Shown piece after piece: positions 49,274 to 60,244 of a stretch of DNA of 64,000 bases. The DNA comes from Fictibacillus fluitans (lineage in GTDB: Bacteria; Bacillota; Bacilli; Bacillales; Fictibacillaceae): NCBI RefSeq assembly GCF_030418125.1, contig NZ_JAUHTR010000004.1, positions 62,001 to 126,000 on the forward strand. The letters run 5' to 3'. The notes below the pieces were generated by a model. It was not told the origin of the DNA. It worked only from the letters and a program-made list of their open reading frames with translations, and made no database searches. The position numbers and the translations under genes are program-made. Within the stretch, counting starts at the first letter, position 1, and each line of letters opens with the position of its first letter.

Positions 49274-52200
49274 ATGAGTAGTCCGGAAGTATATCAACCG
49301 AAACACCATATCCGATTTGTAACCGCTTCCAGCTTGTTTGACGGCCATGATGCGTCCATTAACATCATGAGGCGCATTTTGCAGTCGAGCGGTGCCGAAG
49401 TGATTCATCTGGGGCATAACCGGTCGGTGGACGAAGTCGTAAGCGCAGCCATTCAGGAAGATGCTCAGGGCATTGCGATTTCCTCCTATCAAGGAGGCCA
49501 TGTAGAGTACTTCAAATACATGATCGACCTTTTGAAGGAGCGGGGAGCCAGCCACATTAAGGTATTTGGCGGAGGCGGAGGCGTTATTATTCCGCCGGAA
49601 ATAAAAGAGCTGCACAGCTATGGCGTAACCCGCCTCTTCTCTCCGGAAGACGGCAGGATTAATGGCTTGCAGGGCATGATTGATTTCATGATGCAGGAGT
49701 GCGACTTTCAGACAGTCACCGAGATTACGAATGAACTGGAGAAGCTGTCTGAAAAAGAGAGCAGAGCCGTTGCCCGTCTGATAACGCTGGCTGAAAACAG
49801 CGAAATAGCTCCAAAAGAAACGGCAGCCACGGCGGAGGAAGTTCTTGAACAGGTGAAAACGTCACAGCAAAACGTGCCTGTCCTGGGGATCACCGGAACA
49901 GGGGGAGCCGGTAAAAGCTCCTTGACCGATGAACTGGTCCGCCGTTTTGTGAATGAATTTGAAGACAAGACGGTTGCCATTATTTCCATCGATCCGACCA
50001 AGCAAAAAACAGGTGGTGCATTGCTTGGTGACCGTATCCGCATGAACTCCATTTACAATCCAAGGGTTTATATGCGGAGTCTGGCTACCCGCGGTTCACG
50101 CTCTGAACTTTCGGCAGCCATCAGGGATGCGCTTTCGATTGTCAAGGCTGCAGGCTATGATCTGGTTATCGTTGAAACAAGCGGCATCGGCCAGGGGGAT
50201 GCAGGGATTGTCGATATTTCGGACGTCTCCATGTATGTAATGACCAGCGAATTTGGTGCGCCTTCCCAGCTGGAAAAAATCGATATGATTGATTATGCTG
50301 ACCTTATTGCCATTAATAAATATGAACGCAAGGGCTCTGAGGATGCACTTCGCGATGTGAGGAAACAATACCAGCGCTCCCGTCAGTGGTTTGAAAAAGA
50401 CACAGATGACATGCCGGTTTATGGCACGATCGCCAGCCAGTTCAATGATCAGGGAACGAACACACTTTTCCGTGCGCTGATCGAAACGCTGAATGAGAAA
50501 TGTTCATTGGGCTGGCAGCTGAAGCCGCTCGCAGAGGAAACCGTAGCCAAACGGAATGTCATCATTCCCGGCGAACGAAGCCAGTATTTAAATGACCTGG
50601 TGTATACAATCAGGGATTATTATAAAACGATGAATGAACAGGTGAAGTATGCCCGCAAGAGCTATCAGCTCAAGGGCTCCATTGAAACCATCCAGGAAAT
50701 CAACAGCGATGGCGAAGTGATTCCGGTTTTGGAGGAAGCAAGAAAGCAAGTGGAAGAAAACCTTCTTCCTTTTTCCAAAAAGACGCTGGAGAACTGGCCG
50801 AAGCTGAAGGAACAGTACAGCGGTACAGAATTTGTGGCGAAGATCAGGGACAAAGAAATTGTCACAGAGCTGACGACAAAAAGTCTTTCGGGCCTGAATA
50901 TTCCAAAGGTCTCCCTTCCAAAGTATAAAGACTGGGGAGAAATTCTGGAATGGACCATGAAGGAAAATGTTCCCGGTGCTTTCCCTTATACAGCAGGTGT
51001 ATTCCCGTTCAAACGAAAAGGGGAGGATCCGAAGCGGCAGTTTGCCGGGGAAGGCACGCCTGAGCGGACAAACCGCCGATTCCATTATCTGTCCAAGGAC
51101 GATGACGCGAAGCGGTTGAGCACTGCGTTTGATTCAGTGACCCTGTACGGGGAAGACCCGGATCACCGTCCTGATATTTATGGAAAAGTAGGCGAAAGCG
51201 GAGTCAGCATCTGTACACTCGACGATATGAAAAAGCTGTATGCCGGTTTTGATTTAACGGCACCAAGCACGTCCGTTTCCATGACGATCAACGGGCCGGC
51301 ACCGATTATTTTGGCCATGTTCATGAATACGGCTATTGAACAGCAGCTGCAGAAATTTGAAGAAGAGCATGGGCGCAAGCCTGATGAAAAGGAATTGCAG
51401 GATGTTAAAGCGAAAACGCTGGCAAGCGTCCGCGGAACCGTGCAGGCGGATATCCTGAAAGAAGACCAGGGACAGAATACGTGTATTTTTTCAACGGAAT
51501 TTGCCCTGCGGATGATGGGGGATATCCAGCAGTACTTTATTGATCATAACGTGCGCAACTATTATTCCGTTTCCATTTCGGGTTATCATATTGCCGAAGC
51601 CGGAGCGAACCCGATTACCCAGCTGGCCTTTACACTTGCCAACGGTTTTACCTATGTGGAATACTACCTCAGCCGCGGCATGAAGATCGATGATTTTGCG
51701 CCAAATCTTTCTTTCTTCTTCTCAAACGGACTGGATCCGGAATATGCGGTAATTGGCCGCGTCGCCCGAAGAATCTGGGCCACTGTGATGAAGAATAAAT
51801 ATGGAGCAAACGAACGAAGCCAAAAGCTGAAGTATCACGTTCAAACCTCGGGAAGATCGCTTCATGCCCAGGAAATTGATTTTAATGATATCCGCACGAC
51901 GCTGCAGGCATTGATGGCGCTTTACGACAATTGTAACTCGCTGCACACCAATTCCTATGATGAAGCCATTACAACGCCAACAGAAGAGTCCGTGCGAAGA
52001 GCCATGGCCATCCAGCTCATCATTACTAAGGAACTTGGCCTTGCCCGCAACGAGAACTCCCTTCAGGGCTCCTTTATCATCGAAGAACTGACAGACCTCG
52101 TGGAAGAAGCCGTCCTGCAGGAATTTGAACGGCTGAATACAAGGGGCGGCGTCCTGGGCTCTATGGAAACTCAGTATCAGCGCGGAAAAATTCAGGAAGA

Positions 52201-52534
52201 ATCTATGTACTATGAAATGAAAAAGCATAATGGGGAGCTTCCGATTATCGGGGTGAACACGTACCTGAACCCTAACCCGCCGAAGGATGAAGAGTTTAAC
52301 ATGCAGCTGGCCAGGGCAACAAAAGAAGAAAAAGAGCAGCAAATCGCTCATTTAAATGAGTTTAAACAGAAAAATGCAGACCGTTCCGAAGAAGCACTCC
52401 GCAGCCTGCAGGCAACCGCATTGAACGGCGGAAACATCTTTGAAGAACTCATGAAAACCGTCAAAGCAGCCTCCCTTGGCCAAATTACCAGTGCACTCTA
52501 TGAAGTAGGCGGCAAATACCGCAGAAATATGTAA
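49274..52534 (+). CDS. icmF: Fused isobutyryl-CoA mutase (IcmF)
   Basis: 1086 residues. The N-terminal B12-binding domain (about 1-150) has the axial-His motif [16 protein letters not shown] and [12 protein letters not shown]. The middle MeaB-like GTPase has [17 protein letters not shown] (about 205-220), [17 protein letters not shown] and NKYERKGS. The C-terminal acyl-CoA mutase TIM barrel spans about 560-1086 ([44 protein letters not shown] and [18 protein letters not shown]). It interconverts isobutyryl-CoA and n-butyryl-CoA with adenosylcobalamin. The whole domain order is diagnostic of IcmF. No cobalamin riboswitch precedes the operon. A terminator follows. Confidence 0.95.
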   Translation: MSSPEVYQPKHHIRFVTASSLFDGHDASINIMRRILQSSGAEVIHLGHNRSVDEVVSAAIQEDAQGIAISSYQGGHVEYFKYMIDLLKERGASHIKVFGGGGGVIIPPEIKELHSYGVTRLFSPEDGRINGLQGMIDFMMQECDFQTVTEITNELEKLSEKESRAVARLITLAENSEIAPKETAATAEEVLEQVKTSQQNVPVLGITGTGGAGKSSLTDELVRRFVNEFEDKTVAIISIDPTKQKTGGALLGDRIRMNSIYNPRVYMRSLATRGSRSELSAAIRDALSIVKAAGYDLVIVETSGIGQGDAGIVDISDVSMYVMTSEFGAPSQLEKIDMIDYADLIAINKYERKGSEDALRDVRKQYQRSRQWFEKDTDDMPVYGTIASQFNDQGTNTLFRALIETLNEKCSLGWQLKPLAEETVAKRNVIIPGERSQYLNDLVYTIRDYYKTMNEQVKYARKSYQLKGSIETIQEINSDGEVIPVLEEARKQVEENLLPFSKKTLENWPKLKEQYSGTEFVAKIRDKEIVTELTTKSLSGLNIPKVSLPKYKDWGEILEWTMKENVPGAFPYTAGVFPFKRKGEDPKRQFAGEGTPERTNRRFHYLSKDDDAKRLSTAFDSVTLYGEDPDHRPDIYGKVGESGVSICTLDDMKKLYAGFDLTAPSTSVSMTINGPAPIILAMFMNTAIEQQLQKFEEEHGRKPDEKELQDVKAKTLASVRGTVQADILKEDQGQNTCIFSTEFALRMMGDIQQYFIDHNVRNYYSVSISGYHIAEAGANPITQLAFTLANGFTYVEYYLSRGMKIDDFAPNLSFFFSNGLDPEYAVIGRVARRIWATVMKNKYGANERSQKLKYHVQTSGRSLHAQEIDFNDIRTTLQALMALYDNCNSLHTNSYDEAITTPTEESVRRAMAIQLIITKELGLARNENSLQGSFIIEELTDLVEEAVLQEFERLNTRGGVLGSMETQYQRGKIQEESMYYEMKKHNGELPIIGVNTYLNPNPPKDEEFNMQLARATKEEKEQQIAHLNEFKQKNADRSEEALRSLQATALNGGNIFEELMKTVKAASLGQITSALYEVGGKYRRNM

Positions 52535-52544
52535 ACGAATTCCG

Positions 52545-52587
52545 GAAAAAGAGGAGAATAGCATCCTCTTTTTCTATTTTTTTAATT
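52545..52587 (+). terminator. Terminator after icmF
   Basis: GAAAAAGAGGA pairs with TCCTCTTTTTC around an 8-nt loop, followed by T-rich sequence. Confidence 0.9.
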
Positions 52588-52603
52588 CTTTTAAAAGAAA
52601 AGC

Positions 52604-52622
52604 CCCTGGAACGGAAATCAAC
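52604..52622 (+). repeat. Remnant of the intergenic structured repeat (right end only)
   Basis: CCCTGGAACGGAAATCAAC matches the last ~19 bp of copies 1-4. The left and central parts are absent. It lies just after the icmF terminator. Confidence 0.6.
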
Positions 52623-52813
52623 CGCTGCCACAGTCATATAAAGCTTAACAAAACCCCATTTCTTAACCAGTTGCACAGTTTTGGAAAAAAAGATATCATT
52701 CATCTAGCATATCCTTGGAAGATTTGTTTATAATGAAGAGTATAATTCTTCTAGAACTAAACGTATGCATGCATAACATAAATAGATTTATTGATTTGAA
52801 AGGACGTGCCAAC

Positions 52814-53389
52814 TTGAGTTTAATCAAAACGCATTCAAAAGAAGAAATCATGGAGATGGCCATGGTTGAAATTGCTTTTGAAATTTTAAAAGAGGAAAAA
52901 GACACCATTTCTTTTTATGACCTCGTAAAGCGCATTAAAGATTTAAAGGGTATTTCTGAGGCTGCAGTGCAGCGTCGCCTTGCTCATTTTTATACGGATA
53001 TGAACATCGATGGGCGATTTGTTTCACTTGGAGATAACAAGTGGGGTCTTAAAGCATGGTATCCGATTGAGAGCAGTGAGGAGGAGCTTGGGAACACGAA
53101 CAAGCCGACCAAACGCAAAAAAGTAGTTGCTGAAGATGAGGACTTCGAAGATTACGATGAAGATTTCGAAGAAGAAGACTTTGATGCACTCGATGCGGAT
53201 GACGAGTTTGCTAAAGCAAGCACCGACGATGATGAAGATGACGACGACGATGAAGATGAAGATTTAGATGAAGACTTCGACATCGCAGACAGCGATGAAG
53301 AGCTGGATGATGATATAGAGGACGAGGAAGACAAAGCTGCTGAAGAGGAATTATACGAAGTAGAAGAGGAAGACGAAGAAGATCGCTAA
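52814..53389 (+). CDS. rpoE: DNA-directed RNA polymerase delta subunit
   Basis: 191 residues. The N-terminal globular HARE-HTH domain (about 1-90) includes EMAMVEIAFEILKEEKD, FYTDMNIDGRFVSLGDNKWGL and WYPIES. The C-terminal half is almost purely Asp and Glu. Delta speeds RNA polymerase recycling and transcription responses to initiating NTP levels. TTG start is set by AAAGGACG 7 nt upstream and alignment with other delta N-termini; upstream ATGs lie among two TATAAT hexamers (52729 and 52741), probably promoter -10s. In B. subtilis rpoE follows fadF-acdA; here the whole thiolase-icmF operon lies between. Confidence 0.92.
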   Translation: MSLIKTHSKEEIMEMAMVEIAFEILKEEKDTISFYDLVKRIKDLKGISEAAVQRRLAHFYTDMNIDGRFVSLGDNKWGLKAWYPIESSEEELGNTNKPTKRKKVVAEDEDFEDYDEDFEEEDFDALDADDEFAKASTDDDEDDDDDEDEDLDEDFDIADSDEELDDDIEDEEDKAAEEELYEVEEEDEEDR

Positions 53390-53397
53390 ACATCCGG

Positions 53398-53432
53398 ACC
53401 GGCAGTGCAAGACGCACGCCGGTTTTCTTTAT
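53398..53432 (+). terminator. Terminator after rpoE
   Basis: ACCGGCAGTGC pairs with GCACGCCGGT-type sequence (one mismatch), followed by TTTTCTTT. Confidence 0.75.
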
Positions 53433-53438
53433 TAGTTC

Positions 53439-53560
53439 TTGACAAGTTTCGCGAAAGCCGATAGAATCATTTTTGGGCTAAACGTATATATAATTCGATT
53501 ATTGCAGATAAAAACAAAAGTGCCCCCATTCATGGGGAGGAGTCACTTTTGTTTTTTTTT
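53439..53560 (+). promoter_or_regulatory. pyrG promoter and CTP-sensitive attenuator leader
   Basis: TTGACA-N17-TAGAAT (53439-53467) is a near-consensus promoter. The predicted start is GGGCT at 53475, 8 nt after the -10. A terminator stem AACAAAAGTG/CACTTTTGTT (53513-53522 with 53544-53553), with CCCCC on its 5' side and a long T run, comes ~40 nt later. In B. subtilis pyrG, low CTP makes polymerase stutter at GGGC and add extra G residues, which pair with the pyrimidine stretch of the terminator and prevent termination. All parts of that device are visible here. Confidence 0.75.
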
Positions 53561-53656
53561 ATTTTATGGCTTCTTTTTCTTATTCTTTTATTCTGCTTGA
53601 AACAGAGGCGGAGGGGAATACTTACTAGTGTTGATTATCCAGAGGGGGAATAATGA

Positions 53657-55258
<1,602 letters not shown>

Positions 55259-55270
55259 GACAGCAAACAA

Positions 55271-55301
55271 AACCCCCGGCTACTCAGAGCCGGGGGTTTT
55301 T
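55271..55301 (+). terminator. Terminator after pyrG
   Basis: CCCCCGGCT pairs with AGCCGGGGG around a 6-nt loop, then a T run. Confidence 0.93.
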
Positions 55302-55339
55302 AGCTGTTTTTGTGGAGAAGTGATTTTTAGATCAGCTCA

Positions 55340-55400
55340 CTGGCCCTTTGGAGGCTGCGGTTTTTTTTGAGAGGGGGAACCACAGTGAATAAAGGGCCAG
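55340..55400. repeat. Long imperfect hairpin of unknown role between pyrG and ywjG
   Basis: CTGGCCCTTT (55340-55349) and AAAGGGCCAG (55391-55400) are perfect inverted repeats. Inside, CTGCGGTT (55555 is not involved; arms are 55355-55362 and 55378-55385) pairs with AACCACAG with one mismatch. The loop is T-rich and then G-rich. The 290-bp gap around it holds no gene. Confidence 0.7.
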
Positions 55401-55593
55401 GTGTTGCTGTTGTTGTGCGAACCTGATGGGGTGCATCCTGCTGCAGGCACGGTTAAAGGGGTTTTTGTATGAGGTTCTGTTTTCTAAGATGGTGAGGTGA
55501 ACAAAGGGGGCTGGTGAAGATTAGGACCTTAGTCCCGCCTCTATTCAAAATTTCGCCAATATGCGACAATATCCTTCAAGAATTAAATTTTTT

Positions 55594-56124
55594 TCACTCA
55601 TATTCTTCCAATATTTCTTTGGCCGTTAAACAGATCACATGGTAAGTGAAAAGACCGGCCATGGCAGAGGGAATGCCGTAACGTTCTCCATTTTCAAATG
55701 GGACGAGACCGCCCCGCAGATTTAAGCGAATACAGGCATCCCATGTCTCTTCTTGTGACGCCTCCTCTTCTTTGCGGCTGGAAAGAAGGATGACGGGAGT
55801 ATCGGTTTGATCTTTGACTTTCCGGATTAGATCAAGCAGTTCGTTATTCTCATTACGAAAGCCAGTTGCCGCAATTACAATATCTGTACTCGTTAACGCC
55901 GGAATATCAGAATCAGAAAGCTCACTGGCGGCAGGAAAAGCCTCAGGTCCTTCTAAGCCTTCTGCAGCTATTGCTTTCATCTCACCGCTTGCCACAAAAT
56001 AAACAGTGCCCCCCGATATGACGGCCTGGGCAAGTAAACGCGCTGTGTCTTCAATGGCAAACTCATTTTCTTCCTGTATTTTTGTGAAGATGCCATTCAG
56101 CTGGGTCGAAAATATTTTTTGCAT
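55594..56124 (-). CDS. ywjG: DUF2529 protein (YwjG)
   Basis: 176 residues, a SIS-like alpha/beta domain. GGTVYFVASGEMKAIAAEG, TSTDIVIAATGFRNENNELL and TPVILLSSRKEEE show the sugar-isomerase-like nucleotide loop pattern. No function is established. AAAGGAG lies about 6 nt before ATG. It is divergent from spo0F, as in B. subtilis, and the start regions are 150 bp apart. Confidence 0.83.
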   Translation of the reverse strand: MQKIFSTQLNGIFTKIQEENEFAIEDTARLLAQAVISGGTVYFVASGEMKAIAAEGLEGPEAFPAASELSDSDIPALTSTDIVIAATGFRNENNELLDLIRKVKDQTDTPVILLSSRKEEEASQEETWDACIRLNLRGGLVPFENGERYGIPSAMAGLFTYHVICLTAKEILEEYE

Positions 56125-56195
56125 AAAGTCTCCTTTTCGCCGGTTTTTGTATGAATGTAGTATATCTTATTCATTTTTTTATTTCACTTAAAGCA

Positions 56196-56248
56196 GCAGG
56201 AAATTGGCAAACCTTGGCGAATTAGGTTTAGAATAAGAACATGTTGAA
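56196..56248 (+). promoter_or_regulatory. Sigma-H promoter of spo0F with a weak Spo0A box
   Basis: GCAGGAAAT (56196-56204) and GGCGAATTA (56216-56224) match the sigma-H -35 RnAGGAwww and -10 RnnGAATww at all fixed positions, 11 nt apart. TGTTGAA (56242-56248), one mismatch from the Spo0A box, lies just downstream of the expected start. This mirrors B. subtilis spo0F, which is driven by sigma-H and tuned by Spo0A. Confidence 0.75.
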
Positions 56249-56274
56249 CGAAAAATATGGCAGAGGTGAGCAGG

Positions 56275-56643
56275 TTGGGTAAAATACTAATTGTTGATGA
56301 CCAGTACGGAATTCGAATTCTTCTCAATGAAATTTTTCAAAAGGAAGGATATCAGACATTTCAGGCAGCAAACGGCGTGCAAGCTTTGTCTATTGTTCAA
56401 AAAGAAAGTCCTGACCTCGTGATTTTGGATATGAAAATCCCTGGGATGGACGGGTTAGAAATTCTTCGCAGAGTTAAAAAGCTGGATGCTTCCATACAAG
56501 TCATCATCATGACAGCTTACGGGGAGCTGGACATGATCCATGAAGCAATCAAGCTCGGGGCAATTACTCACTTTGCAAAGCCTTTTGATATTGATGAGAT
56601 CCGGGCAGCTGTAAGGAAAGAATTACCAATTAATGCCGGGTAA
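56275..56643 (+). CDS. spo0F: Sporulation phosphorelay response regulator Spo0F
   Basis: 122 residues, receiver domain only. The acidic pocket is [13 protein letters not shown], the phospho-acceptor Asp52 is in [10 protein letters not shown], the switch Thr in [11 protein letters not shown], and Lys102 in HFAKPFD. It carries phosphate from sensor kinases to Spo0B and on to Spo0A. TTG 56275 is chosen from AGAGGTGAG upstream and exact alignment with known Spo0F N-termini; the ATG at 56257 overlaps the ribosome binding site. The two orphan kinases in this window are plausible donors. Confidence 0.95.
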   Translation: MGKILIVDDQYGIRILLNEIFQKEGYQTFQAANGVQALSIVQKESPDLVILDMKIPGMDGLEILRRVKKLDASIQVIIMTAYGELDMIHEAIKLGAITHFAKPFDIDEIRAAVRKELPINAG

Positions 56644-56734
56644 TGAAAAATTCTTTTAAGCATTGCCCTGTGGGCGATGGTAGCGCTTGCACAGGAAAAG
56701 CCTGATTTATTGCGGTTTTCAAGCGCTATTGGTA

Positions 56735-56743
56735 TGCTATAAT
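56735..56743 (+). promoter_or_regulatory. Extended -10 promoter element for fbaA
   Basis: TGCTATAAT, 110 nt before the fbaA start. The leader between contains a weak AAAGA/TTCTTT hairpin with T runs (56793-56822), which could be an attenuator or the spo0F terminator. Confidence 0.45.
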
Positions 56744-56852
56744 AGATTTGAAAATATACTATATATGTTAAACATATGGCATTTTCGGAAAAAGAGCGAA
56801 GATGGTTCTTTTTTCGTTTTTTTGTGCCAATAGCAAAGGGAGGACATGAAAG

Positions 56853-57716
56853 ATGCCTTTAGTTTCTATGAAAGAAATGCTCGAAAAAGGAAAAGCCGAG
56901 GGATATGCTGTCGGTCAATTCAACATCAACAACCTTGAATTTACCCAGGCGATCCTGAAAGCTGCCCAAGAGGAAAACTCTCCGGTAATTCTTGGGGTGT
57001 CAGAAGGTGCTGCTCGTTACATGGGTGGTTTTAAGCTTGTTGTCAGCATGGTTAAAGCACTCATGGAAGAATATAAAATTACCGTTCCGGTTGCTATCCA
57101 TCTTGACCATGGTTCCAGCTACCAGAAATGTGCAGAAGCGATCCACGCTGGATTTACTTCTGTTATGATTGACGGTTCTCACTTCCCATTGGAAGAGAAC
57201 ATTGAATTAACTAAAAAAGTGGTAGAGCTCGCTCACTTCCATGGCGTTTCTGTTGAAGCAGAACTTGGCCGCATTGGCGGACAGGAAGATGACCTTGTGG
57301 TGGATGATGCTGAAGCTGCTTATGCCATTCCTTCTGAATGTGACCAGCTTGTTCGTGAAACTGGCGTGGACTGCTTTGCTCCAGCGCTTGGAAGCGTACA
57401 TGGACCTTACAAAGGGGAACCAAACCTTGGTTTTGACCGCATGAAAGAAGTTAACGAACTAACTGGTGTGCCTCTTGTGCTTCACGGCGGGACAGGCATT
57501 CCAACCCACGATATCCAAAAAGCGATTTCTTTGGGAACAGCAAAAATCAATGTAAACACTGAAAACCAAATTGCGTCTTTCAATGCAGTAAAAGAATTTG
57601 TTGCTGCTAACCCAGACAAATACGATCCTCGTAAATACCTTACTGCAGCCCGTGATGCGATCCAGGAAACAGTTCAAGGTAAAATGCGCGAGTTCGGTTC
57701 TTCAAACAAGGCGTAA
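56853..57716 (+). CDS. fbaA: Class II fructose-bisphosphate aldolase
   Basis: 287 residues, zinc-dependent. Motifs: [15 protein letters not shown] (zinc and catalytic Asp/His), [29 protein letters not shown] (Glu), and [18 protein letters not shown] (His and phosphate loop). It splits fructose 1,6-bisphosphate in glycolysis and makes it in gluconeogenesis. AGGGAGGA lies about 9 nt before ATG. It heads a carbon-metabolism group with tal, murA2 and glpX. Confidence 0.96.
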   Translation: MPLVSMKEMLEKGKAEGYAVGQFNINNLEFTQAILKAAQEENSPVILGVSEGAARYMGGFKLVVSMVKALMEEYKITVPVAIHLDHGSSYQKCAEAIHAGFTSVMIDGSHFPLEENIELTKKVVELAHFHGVSVEAELGRIGGQEDDLVVDDAEAAYAIPSECDQLVRETGVDCFAPALGSVHGPYKGEPNLGFDRMKEVNELTGVPLVLHGGTGIPTHDIQKAISLGTAKINVNTENQIASFNAVKEFVAANPDKYDPRKYLTAARDAIQETVQGKMREFGSSNKA

Positions 57717-57765
57717 GTAATACACAGAAGCAAAGAAGGTACATTCCTTTTTTTGCTGCCTGCTA

Positions 57766-57800
57766 TGAAACCGCCTATACATGATAGGCGGTTTCATTTA
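57766..57800 (+). terminator. Terminator-like hairpin after fbaA
   Basis: TGAAACCGCCTAT and ATAGGCGGTTTCA form a perfect 13-bp stem with a 5-nt loop. The T tract is short (TTTA). Confidence 0.8.
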
Positions 57801-57920
57801 CAATAAAATGTGTTAAAAGCATTAAATACGGGTATGAAAGTTGTTGTGTGGAAAAGACTAAAAAGGATTTTTTAGACTAATGTCTGTCCAACACTTAAAT
57901 TCTTTAGGAGTGAATAATTC

Positions 57921-58571
57921 ATGAAATTCTTTATTGATACAGCAAATATTGATGAAATTCGGGAAGCTCATGACCTTGGTATTTTATCCGGGGTTACAAC
58001 CAACCCTACATTAGTAGCAAAAGAGGGCGTGGATTTCCACACCCGAATCAAGGAAATCGCGGAGCTTGTACCAGGCTCTGTAAGTGCGGAAGTTGTATCC
58101 TTGAATGCTGAGGAAATGGTTGCAGAAGGTAAAGAACTTGCTGCGATCGCACCAAACGTTACCGTTAAAGTGCCAATGACGACTGAGGGTCTAAAAGCAG
58201 TAAAAGCTTTCAGCGACATGGACATCAAAACAAACGTTACATTGATTTTCAATGCAAACCAGGCATTGCTTGCGGCACGCGCTGGAGCAACTTATGTATC
58301 ACCATTCCTTGGAAGACTTGATGATATTGGACAGGATGGATTAAAGCTGGTTACTGAGATCTCAGAAATCTTTGCGATCCATGAACTTCCTACCCAGATC
58401 ATCGCCGCATCTGTTCGTCATCCAATCCATGTAACTCAAGCGGCTCTTGGCGGTGCGCATATCGCTACCATCCCGCTTAAAGTTATCAAGAGCTTGACTA
58501 ACCACCCATTGACAGATCAGGGTATTGAGCGTTTCCTTAGCGATTGGGAAGCTGTTAAAAACCAGGGCTAG
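57921..58571 (+). CDS. tal: Transaldolase, fructose-6-phosphate-aldolase-like (YwjH)
   Basis: 216 residues, the short subclass of transaldolases. [16 protein letters not shown] opens the barrel, [14 protein letters not shown] follows, and the Schiff-base Lys83 is in [20 protein letters not shown] and [10 protein letters not shown] complete the pocket. B. subtilis YwjH acts as a transaldolase in the pentose phosphate pathway. TTAGGAGTG lies about 9 nt before ATG. Terminators flank it on both sides, so it is probably transcribed alone. Confidence 0.92.
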   Translation: MKFFIDTANIDEIREAHDLGILSGVTTNPTLVAKEGVDFHTRIKEIAELVPGSVSAEVVSLNAEEMVAEGKELAAIAPNVTVKVPMTTEGLKAVKAFSDMDIKTNVTLIFNANQALLAARAGATYVSPFLGRLDDIGQDGLKLVTEISEIFAIHELPTQIIAASVRHPIHVTQAALGGAHIATIPLKVIKSLTNHPLTDQGIERFLSDWEAVKNQG

Positions 58572-58589
58572 ATCTGAATAAAACCTATA

Positions 58590-58619
58590 CAAGCACCACC
58601 TTTTGTGGTGCTTGTTTTT
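58590..58619 (+). terminator. Terminator after tal
   Basis: CAAGCACCAC pairs with GTGGTGCTTG around a 5-nt loop, then five T residues. Confidence 0.93.
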
Positions 58620-58727
58620 GGTTTTTTTCCATTAAATGAGATTAAATTAGCATGATATTCCAGTTGTCCGAGAATACTACACCATAAGACAACCGTTAGA
58701 TATGCTTGATGAAGAAGGGAGCATACC

Positions 58728-60020
58728 ATGGAACAAAAGCTTATGATTGAAGGGGGCTATCCCCTTGAAGGAACCGTTCATATCAGCGGAGCGAAAAACA
58801 GTGCAGTTGCATTAATCCCAGCTACCATTCTTGCAGAATCCCAAGTCATCATAGACATGCTGCCTAACATATCCGATGTTCACTTACTTAGATCCTTGCT
58901 TGAAGAAATTGGCGGAGAAGCCGTACTCGATGAGAATAATACATTAACGGTTAATCCGGAAAAAATGATTGCCATGCCATTGCCCAATGGCAAGGTAAAG
59001 AAGCTGAGAGCTTCATATTATTTGATGGGCGCGATGCTTGGCCGTTTTAAAAAAGCAGTGATTGGCCTGCCTGGAGGATGCAACCTCGGACCGCGGCCGA
59101 TTGACCAGCATATTAAAGGCTTCGAAGCATTGGGCGCAAAAGTAACCAATGAACAAGGAGCCATCTACCTACGTGCAGATGAACTCATCGGGGCGCGAAT
59201 CTATTTGGATGTCGTGAGTGTTGGCGCAACGATTAATATCATGCTGGCAGCTGTAAGAGCCAAAGGTCAAACCATTATAGAGAATGCGGCGAAGGAACCT
59301 GAAATTATTGATGTAGCCACTTTGCTGACAAGCATGGGAGCCAGAATAAAAGGTGCGGGTACCGATGTCATCCGGATCGATGGTGTCGATCATTTGCATG
59401 GCTGCCGTCATTCTATTATTCCGGATCGCATTGAAGCGGGTACTTACATGATCCTGGCAGCAGCAGTCGGACAGCAGGTTGTCATCGACAATGTTATTCC
59501 TCTTCATTTAGAATCATTGATTGCCAAACTTCGCGAAATGGGCGTACAGATCGAAACGAAAGACGACCAGGTCCTCATTCACAGCAGCAGCGGTCCGCTA
59601 AAGAGTGTCGACATTAAAACGCTGGTCTATCCTGGTTTTCCTACAGATCTTCAACAGCCGTTCACCTCACTCCTTACCAAGGCGGAAGGAACAAGCCTTG
59701 TAACGGATACGATCTATTCTGCACGCTTTAAGCATATTGATGAATTGCGCAGAATGGGTGCGAATGTAAAAGTGGAAGGCCGTTCTGCCATTATTAATGG
59801 ACAAGCCCGTCTGGAGGGAGCAAAGGTTAAAGCCAGCGACCTGAGAGCGGGAGCTGCCCTTGTGGTTGCAGGCCTCATGGCAGAAGGTATTACAGAGGTT
59901 TCAGGGCTTGAACATATTGACCGGGGTTATGAATCACTTGTTGATAAGCTGGTTGGACTCGGTGCGAAAATCTGGCGCGAAAATCTTGATATCGAGGAAT
60001 TGGAAGAAGTCGAAAAATAA
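58728..60020 (+). CDS. murAB: UDP-N-acetylglucosamine 1-carboxyvinyltransferase 2 (MurA2)
   Basis: 430 residues, complete EPT fold. Lys/Asn of [15 protein letters not shown] lie near residue 22, and Cys118 is in [17 protein letters not shown], the fosfomycin-sensitive type. It attaches enolpyruvate to UDP-GlcNAc, the first committed step of peptidoglycan synthesis. Gram-positives have two copies; this position (after tal, before glpX/rho) is that of MurAB/MurZ. AAGGGAG lies about 8 nt before ATG. Confidence 0.94.
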   Translation: MEQKLMIEGGYPLEGTVHISGAKNSAVALIPATILAESQVIIDMLPNISDVHLLRSLLEEIGGEAVLDENNTLTVNPEKMIAMPLPNGKVKKLRASYYLMGAMLGRFKKAVIGLPGGCNLGPRPIDQHIKGFEALGAKVTNEQGAIYLRADELIGARIYLDVVSVGATINIMLAAVRAKGQTIIENAAKEPEIIDVATLLTSMGARIKGAGTDVIRIDGVDHLHGCRHSIIPDRIEAGTYMILAAAVGQQVVIDNVIPLHLESLIAKLREMGVQIETKDDQVLIHSSSGPLKSVDIKTLVYPGFPTDLQQPFTSLLTKAEGTSLVTDTIYSARFKHIDELRRMGANVKVEGRSAIINGQARLEGAKVKASDLRAGAALVVAGLMAEGITEVSGLEHIDRGYESLVDKLVGLGAKIWRENLDIEELEEVEK

Positions 60021-60046
60021 TGGCGGGATTGGTCAAACTTCCGCCC

Positions 60047-60206
60047 TCCAATGCCTTTCGTCTCTTAACGTTCATCTCAGCATTTCTTTGTCCAGCTTCG
60101 ATGAACAGAGACTCGGTCATTTCACTCTTTCACAAAATACGAAAAGCGTATTTGTGTTCAAGAGTTCCAATGCCTTTCGTCTCTTAACGTTCATCTCAGC
60201 ATTTCT
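60047..60206. repeat. 41-bp perfect direct repeats between murAB and glpX
   Basis: Identical 41-bp copies at 60047-60087 and 60166-60206 start TCCAATGCCTTTCG and end CAGCATTTCT. Between them, CACAAAATACG/CGTATTTGTG (60131-60157) forms a hairpin with one bulge. The arrangement looks like a partial tandem duplication of about 119 bp in which only one edge stayed identical, or like recombination between two inserts. Confidence 0.9.
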
Positions 60207-60212
60207 AATAAC

Positions 60213-60226
60213 TGTAAGCGTTTAAC
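60213..60226 (+). promoter_or_regulatory. Imperfect cre-like site upstream of glpX
   Basis: TGTAAGCGTTTAAC has a perfect first cre half (TGTAAGCG) and a shifted second half. It lies directly before the glpX ribosome binding site. CcpA repression of a gluconeogenic enzyme would make sense, but the match is incomplete. Confidence 0.35.
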
Positions 60227-60244
60227 AAGGGGGATAATTTAACA

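Noticed and set aside
53152-53334. Almost pure serine frame antisense to rpoE
   Set aside because: It is the complement of the GAT/GAA-rich acidic tail of the delta subunit.
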